A DNA stretch of 23,387 nucleotides, taken from positions 1 to 23,387 of the forward strand of contig JBCDGG010000083.1 in assembly GCA_038757905.1 (NCBI GenBank). The letters run 5' to 3'. Under the pieces are notes generated by a model. It was not told the DNA's origin and did not search any database. It saw nothing but the letters and a program-made list of their open reading frames with translations. The position numbers were made by a program, and so were the translations under genes. Below are positions 14,114-21,208 of the stretch, piece by piece. How positions within the stretch are numbered: the stretch's first letter is position 1; the number at the start of each line of letters is the position of its first letter. Origin of the DNA: HLUCCA09 sp038757905 (GTDB taxonomy: Bacteria > Pseudomonadota > Alphaproteobacteria > Rhodobacterales > Rhodobacteraceae).

Positions 14114-14701
14114 GTGAGGCGCGCGCATCTGATCGTCATGGTGAAGGAGCCGCGCCCCGGACGGGTCAAGACCCGCCTGGCCGCCGGGATCGGCACGGTG
14201 GCGGCCGCGCACTGGTTCCGCCGGCATGCCCTGCGTCTGCTGGCCCGGCTGGAGGACCCGCGCTGGACGTTGCTGCTTGCAGTGTCCCCGGATCGCGCGG
14301 GGCTGGCGTCGCGCGTTTGGCCCGCGCATCTGCCCCGCATTCCACAAGGGCCCGGCGATCTGGGAGACCGGATGGGACGTCTTCTGCGCGTCTGCCCGAC
14401 GGGGCCGGTGCTCATTTGCGGGGCCGATATCGCCGGGTTGGAGCGGCGCCATATCGCCCGCGGTTTCGCCGCCCTCGGCCGCGCACCCGCGGTGCTCGGC
14501 CCGGCGACCGATGGCGGTTATTGGGCAATCGGGCTGCGGCGGACCGCGGCGGTGCCCGCGGGGATCTTTGCCGGTGTGCGCTGGTCGACGGCGCATGCGC
14601 TTCAGGACACGCTGGCGACCTTGCCGCCTGGCACCGCGCTGATCGACACGCTGTCCGATATCGACACCGTCGCCGATCTGCCGCGGCGGCACATGCGCTG
14701 A
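14114..14701 (+). CDS. DUF2064 / TIGR04282-type glycosyltransferase-like protein
   Basis: This 195-residue protein of the DUF2064 family has a GT-A or nucleotidyltransferase-like fold. Visible family motifs are VMVKEPRPGRVKTRLA at residues 8-23, ICGADIAGL (101-109) near the DxD-like position, and ATDGGYWAIGL (131-141). Members are often named 'rSAM/selenodomain-associated transferase 1'. The chemical reaction is not established. I chose the GTG at 14114 because GAGGGG (14102-14107) is 6 nt before it and the protein then begins directly at the first beta strand (RRAHLIVMVKEP). The in-frame ATG at 14075 would overlap the GNAT gene by 20 bases. It lies between the GNAT gene and rnr in one direction, without its usual radical-SAM partner in view. 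Confidence 0.85.
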   Translation: MRRAHLIVMVKEPRPGRVKTRLAAGIGTVAAAHWFRRHALRLLARLEDPRWTLLLAVSPDRAGLASRVWPAHLPRIPQGPGDLGDRMGRLLRVCPTGPVLICGADIAGLERRHIARGFAALGRAPAVLGPATDGGYWAIGLRRTAAVPAGIFAGVRWSTAHALQDTLATLPPGTALIDTLSDIDTVADLPRRHMR

Positions 14702-14756
14702 AACCCGCCATGCGGTGGCATTCGACAGGCAACGGGGCGCGTGCTACCTCGCGCCC

Positions 14757-17066
14757 ATGGCAGACCTCCCCACCAAAGCGCAGATCCTGGACTGGATCTC
14801 CGACAACCCGACGCAGACCACCAAGCGGGACATCGCGCGGGCGTTCGGCATCAAGGGTGCCGCCCGCATCGATCTGAAACGGATTCTGCGCGAGTTGGAA
14901 GACGAAGGGCATCTGGACAAGCGCAAGGGCCAGTATCGCGATCCCGACAAGCTGCCGCCGGTCACCGTGGCACAGGTCGCCGCGCCCGATGCCGATGGCG
15001 ATCTCTTTGCCCGCCCGATGGAGTGGCACGGCGAGGGGCCCGAGCCCGTGATCCTGCTGATCTCCCGCGACGGCGAGCCCGCCCTCGGCGAGGGCGACCG
15101 CGTGCTGCTGCGGCTGCAGGCGGTGAGCGGTTTGGATCACCAGTACGAAGGGCGCCTGATCCGCAAGATCGGAAGCAGCCCGCGCACTATCCTTGGCATT
15201 TATCGCGCCGCTCCGGGCGTGTCTTCGGAGGGTGGCGGGCGTATCACGCCCATCGACAAGGGATCGGACCGGGAGTGGCTCGTGCCGTCGGGCAATACCG
15301 GCGGTGCAAGGGATGGCGAGCTGGTCGAGGCGGAACAGGCGGGCCCCAAGGCGCGCTTGGGGTTGCCGAAGGCGCGTATCACGACGCGTCTGGGCGATCC
15401 GTCCGGGCCGAAGGCGGTGTCGCTCATCGCGATCCACCAGCACGGCATTCCCGGTGTGTTCCCCGATGCCGCGATCGAGGAAGCCGATGGCATGAGACCC
15501 GCTGGGTTGAAGGGCCGCGAGGACCTGCGCGATCTGCCCCTGATCACCATCGACCCGTCGGACGCGCGCGACCATGACGACGCCGTCTATGCCCATGCCG
15601 ATACGGAGGCGGACAACGACGGGGGGCATGTGGTCTGGGTCGCGATTGCCGACGTGGCGCATTACGTCCGCCCGGGCACGGCGCTCGACCGTGAGGCCCG
15701 GACACGCGGCAACTCCACCTACTTCCCGGACCGGGTCGTGCCAATGCTGCCCGACCGGTTGTCGGGCGATCTGTGCTCGCTGCATGAGGGGGTTCCGCGC
15801 GCCACCATTGCCGTGCGGATGCGCCTGTCGGCCGAGGGCGATGTGATCGGCTCCAGCTTTCATCGCGGGCTGATGCGGTCGGCGGCGTCGCTGTCCTACG
15901 AACAGGTGCAGATGGCGCTGGACGGGGCGCCCGACGACAAGACGGGGCCCCTGCTCGACGGCGTTCTGACGCCCCTCTTCCAGGCCTATCGCGCGGCGGC
16001 CCGGGCGCGGGAGCGGCGCCAGCCCCTGGATCTCGACCTTCCGGAACGCCGGATCGAGTTGAGCGAGACCGGCGAGGTGACATCCGTCAACTTCCGCGAG
16101 CGGCTCGATGCGCATCGCCTGATCGAGGAGTTCATGATCCTCGCCAATGTCGCGGCGGGCGAGACGCTCGTGCAGCGCAAGACGCCGCTGCTGTTTCGCG
16201 TGCACGAGGAGCCCGACGGCGAGAAGCTCGACGCCCTGCGCGAGACGGTTCAGGCCAGCGGCCTGACGCTGGCCAAAGGGCAGGTGCTGCAGACGCGACA
16301 TCTGAACCGCCTGCTGGATGCCGCCGCCGGGACGGAGCTGTCGGAGCTGATCAACATGGCCACCCTGCGCGCCATGCAACAGGCCTATTACACGCCCCAG
16401 AACTTCGGCCATTTCGGGCTGGCGCTCGGCACCTATGCCCACTTCACCTCGCCCATCCGCCGGTATGCCGACCTGATCGTTCATCGCGCGCTCATCGCTG
16501 CCCATGGCTGGGGAAAAGACGGGCTCGGCCCCGACGATATCGAGCGGCTGGAGCCCACCGCGCAGGCCATTTCCGAGACCGAGCGCCGGTCTATGGCGGC
16601 CGAGCGGGACACCACCGACCGCTATCTCGCGGCCTATCTGTCCGAGCGCGTCGGGCAGGAGTTCGAGGGCCGCATCAGCGGGATCGCCCGCTTCGGCGTC
16701 TTCGTGAAGCTGGACGAGACGGGCGCCGACGGGCTCGTTCCCATCCGCGCGCTGGGCCACGAGTATTTCCACCACGACCGCGAGACCAACACGCTGATGG
16801 GCGCCGATACGGGACGCGAAATCGCATTGGGGCAGCGGGTGCGGGTGCGCTTGCTGGAGGCCATCCCGGTGACGGGCGGTTTGATGCTCGAACCGCTGGA
16901 GATCGCCGGCGAGGAGGTCGTGTCCCCGCCGCTCGGCGATACGCCCGGCGGGCGCGGCGGCCGCCCCTGGAAAGGGCGCAAGGGCCGTCCGCCCGGCCGC
17001 AAGCCCGCGCGGGCCCGCGCGGCACGGGCGAAGGACCAGCGGAAGGTCACCCGCAAACGGAAGTGA
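14757..17066 (+). CDS. rnr: Ribonuclease R
   Basis: RNase R is a processive 3'-5' exoribonuclease that digests structured RNA, helps rRNA quality control, and degrades non-stop mRNA during trans-translation. The 769-residue protein has an N-terminal helix-turn-helix (about 5-60), cold-shock OB folds (about 70-235), and the RNB catalytic domain. TIDPSDARDHDDA carries the metal-binding D266, D272, D274 and D275, and TSPIRRYADLIVHR is at 564-577. An S1 domain (634-712) is followed by a Lys/Arg-rich tail (730-769). I chose the ATG at 14757 (MADLPTKAQILDWI) because it matches family N-termini. A GTG at 14715 in frame adds an unlikely stretch. No Shine-Dalgarno is seen before it, and a TCGACA-N17-TACCTC pair ends 6 nt before the ATG, so a leaderless transcript is possible. 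Confidence 0.96.
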   Translation: MADLPTKAQILDWISDNPTQTTKRDIARAFGIKGAARIDLKRILRELEDEGHLDKRKGQYRDPDKLPPVTVAQVAAPDADGDLFARPMEWHGEGPEPVILLISRDGEPALGEGDRVLLRLQAVSGLDHQYEGRLIRKIGSSPRTILGIYRAAPGVSSEGGGRITPIDKGSDREWLVPSGNTGGARDGELVEAEQAGPKARLGLPKARITTRLGDPSGPKAVSLIAIHQHGIPGVFPDAAIEEADGMRPAGLKGREDLRDLPLITIDPSDARDHDDAVYAHADTEADNDGGHVVWVAIADVAHYVRPGTALDREARTRGNSTYFPDRVVPMLPDRLSGDLCSLHEGVPRATIAVRMRLSAEGDVIGSSFHRGLMRSAASLSYEQVQMALDGAPDDKTGPLLDGVLTPLFQAYRAAARARERRQPLDLDLPERRIELSETGEVTSVNFRERLDAHRLIEEFMILANVAAGETLVQRKTPLLFRVHEEPDGEKLDALRETVQASGLTLAKGQVLQTRHLNRLLDAAAGTELSELINMATLRAMQQAYYTPQNFGHFGLALGTYAHFTSPIRRYADLIVHRALIAAHGWGKDGLGPDDIERLEPTAQAISETERRSMAAERDTTDRYLAAYLSERVGQEFEGRISGIARFGVFVKLDETGADGLVPIRALGHEYFHHDRETNTLMGADTGREIALGQRVRVRLLEAIPVTGGLMLEPLEIAGEEVVSPPLGDTPGGRGGRPWKGRKGRPPGRKPARARAARAKDQRKVTRKRK

Positions 17067-17126
17067 CGCGCAAGCAATCGTGATGGGGCCGTCGGGGCGA
17101 TTGTCGCCGGTGTTAACGCACTCTTC

Positions 17127-17155
17127 TTCCTTGAGGCGCATTGTCGCGCTATACT
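17127..17155 (+). promoter_or_regulatory. Candidate promoter for the lytic transglycosylase gene
   Basis: TATACT (17150-17155) is a strong -10 box (five of six). The -35 at 17 nt, TTCCTT (17127-17132), is weak. The start near 17162 gives a leader of about 33 nt containing the AGGA ribosome site. Confidence 0.45.
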
Positions 17156-17194
17156 GCGCGGAAAAATACGCGGCAGTGTCAGGCAGGATGTCAG

Positions 17195-18469
17195 ATGAAG
17201 AGAGCTCTCGCGCTTGCGGCTTGGGTGGCCGCGTTTGCCCTTATCCCCGTTGCGATCCCGGCCGTGCCCGCGGTGGAAAGCTCGCTTCGCCCCATGGCGC
17301 GCCCGGCCGCTGAGGCAGGGCGCGCGGTGATCACCCCGGTGTCTACTGGTGCGGCGGGCTTTGATCGCTGGATTGCGGAGTTCAAGCGCACGGCCCGGCG
17401 CAAGGGCATTTCGGCCCAGGTGGTCGAAGCGGCCTTCGCCGGGATCAGCTACAATCGCGATGCGGTTCGGCTGGATCGCAATCAGGCGGAATTCAGCAAA
17501 ACGATCTGGGACTATCTCGACGGCGCGGTGTCGTCCTCCCGTGTGTCGAACGGCCGGGCCGCGTATCGCGCGAACCAGAGCGCGCTGCAGGCCATCGAGC
17601 GCAAGTATGGCGTGCCCGCGCAGGTCGTCGTCGCTGTCTGGGGGATGGAGACGTCCTACGGCTCCTATCGCGGCTCCTCCGATGTGATCGGGGCGCTTGC
17701 CACCCTCGCCTACGATGGCCGCCGGGCCGCATTCTTCGAGGCGCAACTGCTCGCCGCGCTCGAGATCATCGAAGATGGCGACATTTCTCCGCGGGCGATG
17801 CGCGGGTCCTGGGCGGGCGCGATGGGCCACACCCAGTTCATGCCCGACAGCTATCTGTCCTACGCTGTGGATTTCACCGGCGACGGGCGCCGCAACATCT
17901 GGGGCCAGGATCCGACGGATGCGCTCGCTTCCACGGCCAATTACCTGGCCAAGAAGGGGTGGGTGAAAGGCCAGCCCTGGGGCGTCGAGGTGCAGCTGCC
18001 CCCGGGGTTCGACTATGGGCTCACGGGCCGCGACACCAAGAAGTCGCCCCGCCAATGGGCGCGTCTCGGCGTGCGCGCCATGGATGGGCGCGCCGTTTCG
18101 GCCAATGGCCGCGCGTCGATCATCCTGCCGGCCGGCGCGCAGGGAATCGCGCTGATGGTGTTCAAGAATTTCGAAGTGATCGAACGCTATAACCCGGCGG
18201 ATGCCTATGTGATCGGCGTCGGCCATCTGGCCGACCGCATCGTGGGTGGCCCGGGGTTTCAGGGCGGCTGGCCCCGGGGCGACCGTGCGCTTCACGTGTC
18301 GGAACGGCGCGAGTTGCAGGAGCGGCTGACCCGGGCGGGCTTCGATACCAAGGGTGTCGACGGGCGGATCGGCCCGAACACTGAGGCCGCGATCCGCGCT
18401 TTCCAGAAGCGTGCGGGGCTTGTCCCGGACGGGTATGCCTCGGCCGACCTGCTGGCGACGCTGCGCTAG
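17195..18469 (+). CDS. Secreted lytic murein transglycosylase, MltB-type (SLT_2) with peptidoglycan-binding domain
   Basis: This enzyme cleaves the MurNAc-GlcNAc glycan bond in the periplasm to give 1,6-anhydroMurNAc ends, for wall remodelling. The 424-residue precursor starts MKRALALAAWVAAFALIPVA, a signal peptide probably cut near residue 26 (AVPAVES). No lipobox cysteine is present, so it is soluble rather than a lipoprotein like E. coli MltB. The SLT_2 domain spans about 54-350, with catalytic E152 in VWGMETSYGSYRG, GAMGHTQFMPDSY (208-220) and DPTDALASTANYL (239-251). A PG_binding_1 domain with GVDGRIGPNTEAAIRAFQ ends the protein (370-424). I chose the ATG at 17195, where AGGA (17185-17188) is 6 nt upstream. 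The gene has its own promoter candidate and lies between rnr and smpB. Confidence 0.94.
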   Translation: MKRALALAAWVAAFALIPVAIPAVPAVESSLRPMARPAAEAGRAVITPVSTGAAGFDRWIAEFKRTARRKGISAQVVEAAFAGISYNRDAVRLDRNQAEFSKTIWDYLDGAVSSSRVSNGRAAYRANQSALQAIERKYGVPAQVVVAVWGMETSYGSYRGSSDVIGALATLAYDGRRAAFFEAQLLAALEIIEDGDISPRAMRGSWAGAMGHTQFMPDSYLSYAVDFTGDGRRNIWGQDPTDALASTANYLAKKGWVKGQPWGVEVQLPPGFDYGLTGRDTKKSPRQWARLGVRAMDGRAVSANGRASIILPAGAQGIALMVFKNFEVIERYNPADAYVIGVGHLADRIVGGPGFQGGWPRGDRALHVSERRELQERLTRAGFDTKGVDGRIGPNTEAAIRAFQKRAGLVPDGYASADLLATLR

Positions 18470-18528
18470 CCTCACATCGAGCGGGCGGTGCCGGAGGCGG
18501 GCGGTGCGGGCTCCCGGGTCACCACCGC

Positions 18529-18557
18529 TTGGCAGATCGCGGCGGAGCCCCTATATC
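18529..18557 (+). promoter_or_regulatory. smpB promoter, positioned for a leaderless transcript
   Basis: TTGGCA (18529-18534), exactly 17 nt, then TATATC (18552-18557). These match consensus at five and four positions, the best pair in the window. Transcription should start at about 18563-18566, at or within 3 nt of the smpB ATG (18566). Confidence 0.65.
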
Positions 18558-18565
18558 GCGGCGTC

Positions 18566-19039
18566 ATGGCGAAGAAAGACGACAACAAGAACTACAAGGT
18601 GATCGCCGAGAACCGGCGCGCGCGGTACGACTACGCCATCGAGGAAGACATCGAGTGCGGCATCGTGCTGACCGGCTCCGAGGTGAAGAGCCTGCGGTTG
18701 AACACCGCCCAGATCGCCGAGAGCTACGCCGAGGTGAAGAACGGGGAGCTGTGGCTCGTCAACAGCTACATCGCCCCCTACGAGCAGGCCATGTTCGGCC
18801 ACGAAGACCGGCGCCGGCGCAAGCTGCTCGTGTCCCGGCGCGAGCTGGCTCGCCTTTGGGCGGACACCCAGCGCAAGGGCATGACGCTCGTGCCGCTGGT
18901 GCTCTACTTCAACCACCGCGGCATCGCGAAGATGAAGATCGGCATCGCCAAGGGCAAGAAGGTGGCCGACAAGCGCGCGACCGAGGCCAAGCGCGACTGG
19001 CAGCGCCAGAAAAGCCGCCTGATGAAAGAACACGGCTGA
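18566..19039 (+). CDS. smpB: SsrA (tmRNA)-binding protein SmpB
   Basis: SmpB binds tmRNA and brings it to stalled ribosomes, so that the nascent chain is tagged for degradation and the ribosome released. The 157-residue protein starts MAKKDDNKNYKVIAENRRARYDY. It has the OB-fold landmarks GIVLTGSEVKSLR (32-44), SYIAPYEQA and RRRKLLVSRREL, and the basic C-terminal tail KRATEAKRDWQRQKSRLMKEHG that mimics the missing codon-anticodon stem. The length is standard. Family N-termini support the ATG at 18566. It has no Shine-Dalgarno and lies within a few bases of the predicted transcription start. The tmRNA gene is not in this window. The gene follows the lytic transglycosylase by 96 nt. Confidence 0.97.
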   Translation: MAKKDDNKNYKVIAENRRARYDYAIEEDIECGIVLTGSEVKSLRLNTAQIAESYAEVKNGELWLVNSYIAPYEQAMFGHEDRRRRKLLVSRRELARLWADTQRKGMTLVPLVLYFNHRGIAKMKIGIAKGKKVADKRATEAKRDWQRQKSRLMKEHG

Positions 19040-19091
19040 GGCTCTGCGGCGCTCACCCGTCGGACGAGGCGCGCGCGCCGGGAGTTCACCG

Positions 19092-19709
19092 ATGACAGAC
19101 CACGCCACGTTCTGGAACAAGATCGCCGATCGCTACGCGGCCCGGCCCGTCGACTTCCCCGACGCGTATGCGGCCACGCTCGACCGGGTGCGCCATCATC
19201 TGCGCGACAGCGACACCGTTCTGGAGCTGGGCGCCGGGACGGGGAGCACCGCAATCGCCCTCGCGCCCCACGTTGCCAGCTACACCGCCACCGATATCTC
19301 GGCGCGGATGCTGGAGATCGCACGCGGCAAGCCCGAAGCCGCAGCGCTTTCGACCCTGTCCTTCCTGCAGGCCGACGGACATTCCGCTCCGGAGGGCCCG
19401 TTCGACGCAGTCCTCGCGTTCAACCTGCTGCACCTTGTGCCCGATCTGCCGGCGACCCTTGCCGAGATCCACCATCGCCTTCCCACCGGCGGGCTGCTCA
19501 TCGCGAAAACGCCGTGTCTGGCCAATCTGGGGCTGTGGCTGCGCGTGCTGATCCCCGTTCTACGCCTGTTTGGACGGGTTCCGCCCGTCCGCTTTCTCAG
19601 CCGGGACGCAACCGCCCGCGAAATCGAGGCCGCCGGTTTCGAGATTCTCGAACGCGCGGATTATCCGGCCTCGCGCGCCGCGCACTTCATCGTGGCGCGG
19701 GCACGCTAG
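19092..19709 (+). CDS. Class I SAM-dependent methyltransferase
   Basis: This 205-residue Rossmann-fold methyltransferase has motif I VLELGAGTGSTA (43-54), the acidic ribose-binding position in TATDISARML (65-74), motif IV region FDAVLAFNLLHLV (104-116), and the post-motif GGLLIAKTP (133-141). A hydrophobic segment follows at 145-160 (LGLWLRVLIPVLRLFG). This layout is found in UbiE/Methyltransf_11-type enzymes acting on small or lipid-like molecules. The substrate is unknown. GGGAG (19080-19084) is 7 nt before the ATG. It sits 52 nt after smpB and may be read from the same promoter, but no functional link is evident. Confidence 0.9.
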   Translation: MTDHATFWNKIADRYAARPVDFPDAYAATLDRVRHHLRDSDTVLELGAGTGSTAIALAPHVASYTATDISARMLEIARGKPEAAALSTLSFLQADGHSAPEGPFDAVLAFNLLHLVPDLPATLAEIHHRLPTGGLLIAKTPCLANLGLWLRVLIPVLRLFGRVPPVRFLSRDATAREIEAAGFEILERADYPASRAAHFIVARAR

Positions 19710-19781
19710 CCCTACCGCTTGCTCCCTCGCCCCCGCGGCTTTAAGCAGGCTGGACGACCTCGCTCCACGGAACAGCGCCCC

Positions 19782-20639
19782 ATGCCGGACGATCCCCGCA
19801 CCCTCGTCAGCACGACCTGGCTCGCAAACCACATGTCGGACCCCGATCTGCGGGTGCTCGACGCGTCGTATTATCTGCCGGGCGAGGCACGCGATCCGAA
19901 GGCGGAGTACGATGCGGCCCACATTCCGGGCGCGCGGTTCTTCGATATCGACGAGATCTCCGACACACGGTCGGAGCTGCCCCATATGGCGCCGCCGCCG
20001 GAGAAATTCATGAGCCGATTGCGGTCCATGGGGGTGGGCGACGGCCATCAGGTGGTTGTTTATGACAGCGCCGGGCTCTTTTCGGCGGCGCGGGTCTGGT
20101 GGCTCTTCCGCTTGATGGGCAAGCCCGATGTCGCGGTGCTGGATGGCGGTCTTCCGAAGTGGCAGGCCGAGGGCCGCGCGGTGGAGGACCTGCCCCCGCT
20201 CACGCGGGATCGGCATATGACGGCCTCCCGCCAGGCACATCTGGTCAAGGATGTCACGCAGGTCGCCCAGGCGGCCAAGATCCGTGACTGGCAGATCGTC
20301 GACGCCCGTGCCCCGGGCCGGTTCGCCGGCATCGAGCCTGAGCCGCGCGAAGGGCTGCGCGCCGGCCACATTCCAGGCTCTCACAATGTGCATTACCGGA
20401 TGGTGCTGAACCCGGACGGAACCATGAAGGACGAGGCCGGCCTGCGCGCCGCATTCGAAAGTGCCGGCGTGGATCTGGCAAAGCCGGTGATCACCACATG
20501 CGGCTCCGGCGTGACGGCGGCGATCCTGACGCTTGCCCTCGAACGTCTCGGCCACGACCGGAACGCGCTATACGATGGCTCTTGGTCGGAGTGGGGCAGG
20601 TTTCCCGACCTCGCGGTCGCGACGTCCAAGACGCCATGA
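19782..20639 (+). CDS. sseA: 3-Mercaptopyruvate sulfurtransferase (tandem rhodanese)
   Basis: This enzyme moves sulfur from 3-mercaptopyruvate to a thiol or cyanide acceptor through a cysteine persulfide. The 285-residue protein has two rhodanese domains. The N-terminal one (about 8-135) is non-catalytic, with the conserved YDAAHIPGARFFDID and DGGLPKWQAEGR. The C-terminal one carries RAGHIPGSHNVHY (193-205) and the active loop CGSGVTA with C240. CGSGVTA is the mercaptopyruvate form, whereas thiosulfate:cyanide rhodaneses have CRKGVTA. R189, in the EPREG segment, is a likely substrate contact by family analogy. I chose the ATG at 19782 (MPDDPRTLVSTTWL), because the earlier in-frame start at 19719 adds a non-conserved stretch. 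Its stop overlaps the next gene (ATGA). Confidence 0.94.
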   Translation: MPDDPRTLVSTTWLANHMSDPDLRVLDASYYLPGEARDPKAEYDAAHIPGARFFDIDEISDTRSELPHMAPPPEKFMSRLRSMGVGDGHQVVVYDSAGLFSAARVWWLFRLMGKPDVAVLDGGLPKWQAEGRAVEDLPPLTRDRHMTASRQAHLVKDVTQVAQAAKIRDWQIVDARAPGRFAGIEPEPREGLRAGHIPGSHNVHYRMVLNPDGTMKDEAGLRAAFESAGVDLAKPVITTCGSGVTAAILTLALERLGHDRNALYDGSWSEWGRFPDLAVATSKTP

Positions 20640-21202
20640 CCGTGACCGAAGCCGGGACTGAGGTGTCCTACACGATCACGTGGCTGGAGATGCGGACGCG
20701 CCCGCCCTACGGCTATCCGTCGGCGCCCTCCGGCAAGCCCGCCGCGCTGCTCCGCGCCGTCGCCCCGCCCACCTGGTTCTTCCTTGGCCTCTACGATGCG
20801 GTCGGGCGGGACTATGCGTGGGAGGATATGCACACCGAGAAGGAGCAGGATCTCGCCGCGTGGCTGTCCGACGATCGCACCGCGCTTTACACGCTGATGC
20901 GCGACGGGTGGCCCCACGGCTTCTTTCTGCTCGACAATCGTGTGCCCGAGATCTGCGATCTGTCCTATTTCGGCCTGGTTCCCGAGGCGGTCGGCACGGG
21001 GCTTGGCCGGTATCTGCTGGAGAGTGCCGTGTGCATGGGGTGGGACATGCCGGGCGTGGAGCGCATGACCGTCAACACCTGCACGCTCGATCATCCGCGC
21101 GCGCTTGGCCTTTACCAGCGGGTGGGTTTCGAGCCCGTCCGCCGGACGGATCACACGCGGGTTCTGACCCGCGCCATCGACGCCAGCCGGGTGCCGGGAT
21201 AG
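20636..21202 (+). CDS. GNAT family N-acetyltransferase
   Basis: This 188-residue acetyltransferase has the acetyl-CoA loop EAVGTGLGRYLLESAV (about residues 119-134, a G-x-G-x-G variant) after the strand DLSYFGLVPE. The C-terminal TLDHPRALGLYQRVGFEPVRR contains the GNAT Tyr and the LYQRxGF motif. The N-terminal half (LEMRTRPPYGYPSAPSG and YDAVGRDYAWED) is conserved in rhodobacterial relatives but has no known function. The ATG at 20636 overlaps the sseA stop, so translation is coupled. An aminotransferase follows 6 nt after the stop. The substrate is unknown, and the operon suggests amino-acid or thiol metabolism only by association. Confidence 0.9.
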   Translation: MTVTEAGTEVSYTITWLEMRTRPPYGYPSAPSGKPAALLRAVAPPTWFFLGLYDAVGRDYAWEDMHTEKEQDLAAWLSDDRTALYTLMRDGWPHGFFLLDNRVPEICDLSYFGLVPEAVGTGLGRYLLESAVCMGWDMPGVERMTVNTCTLDHPRALGLYQRVGFEPVRRTDHTRVLTRAIDASRVPG

Positions 21203-21208
21203 CCCGGC

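Noticed and set aside
11690..14692. A 1000-codon minus-strand open frame opposite the thioesterase, dapE, GNAT and DUF2064 genes
   Set aside because: It spans four recognisable + strand genes and intergenic promoters and has no family features.
14412..17141. A 909-codon open frame on the minus strand opposite rnr
   Set aside because: It lies antisense to a complete RNase R with all catalytic motifs. The translation is Arg/Gly/His-rich with no domain, as expected for the shadow of a GC-rich gene.
16634..18475. A 613-codon minus-strand frame opposite the rnr end and the lytic transglycosylase
   Set aside because: The + strand encodes a signal peptide, SLT_2 and PG-binding domains; the minus frame shows nothing.
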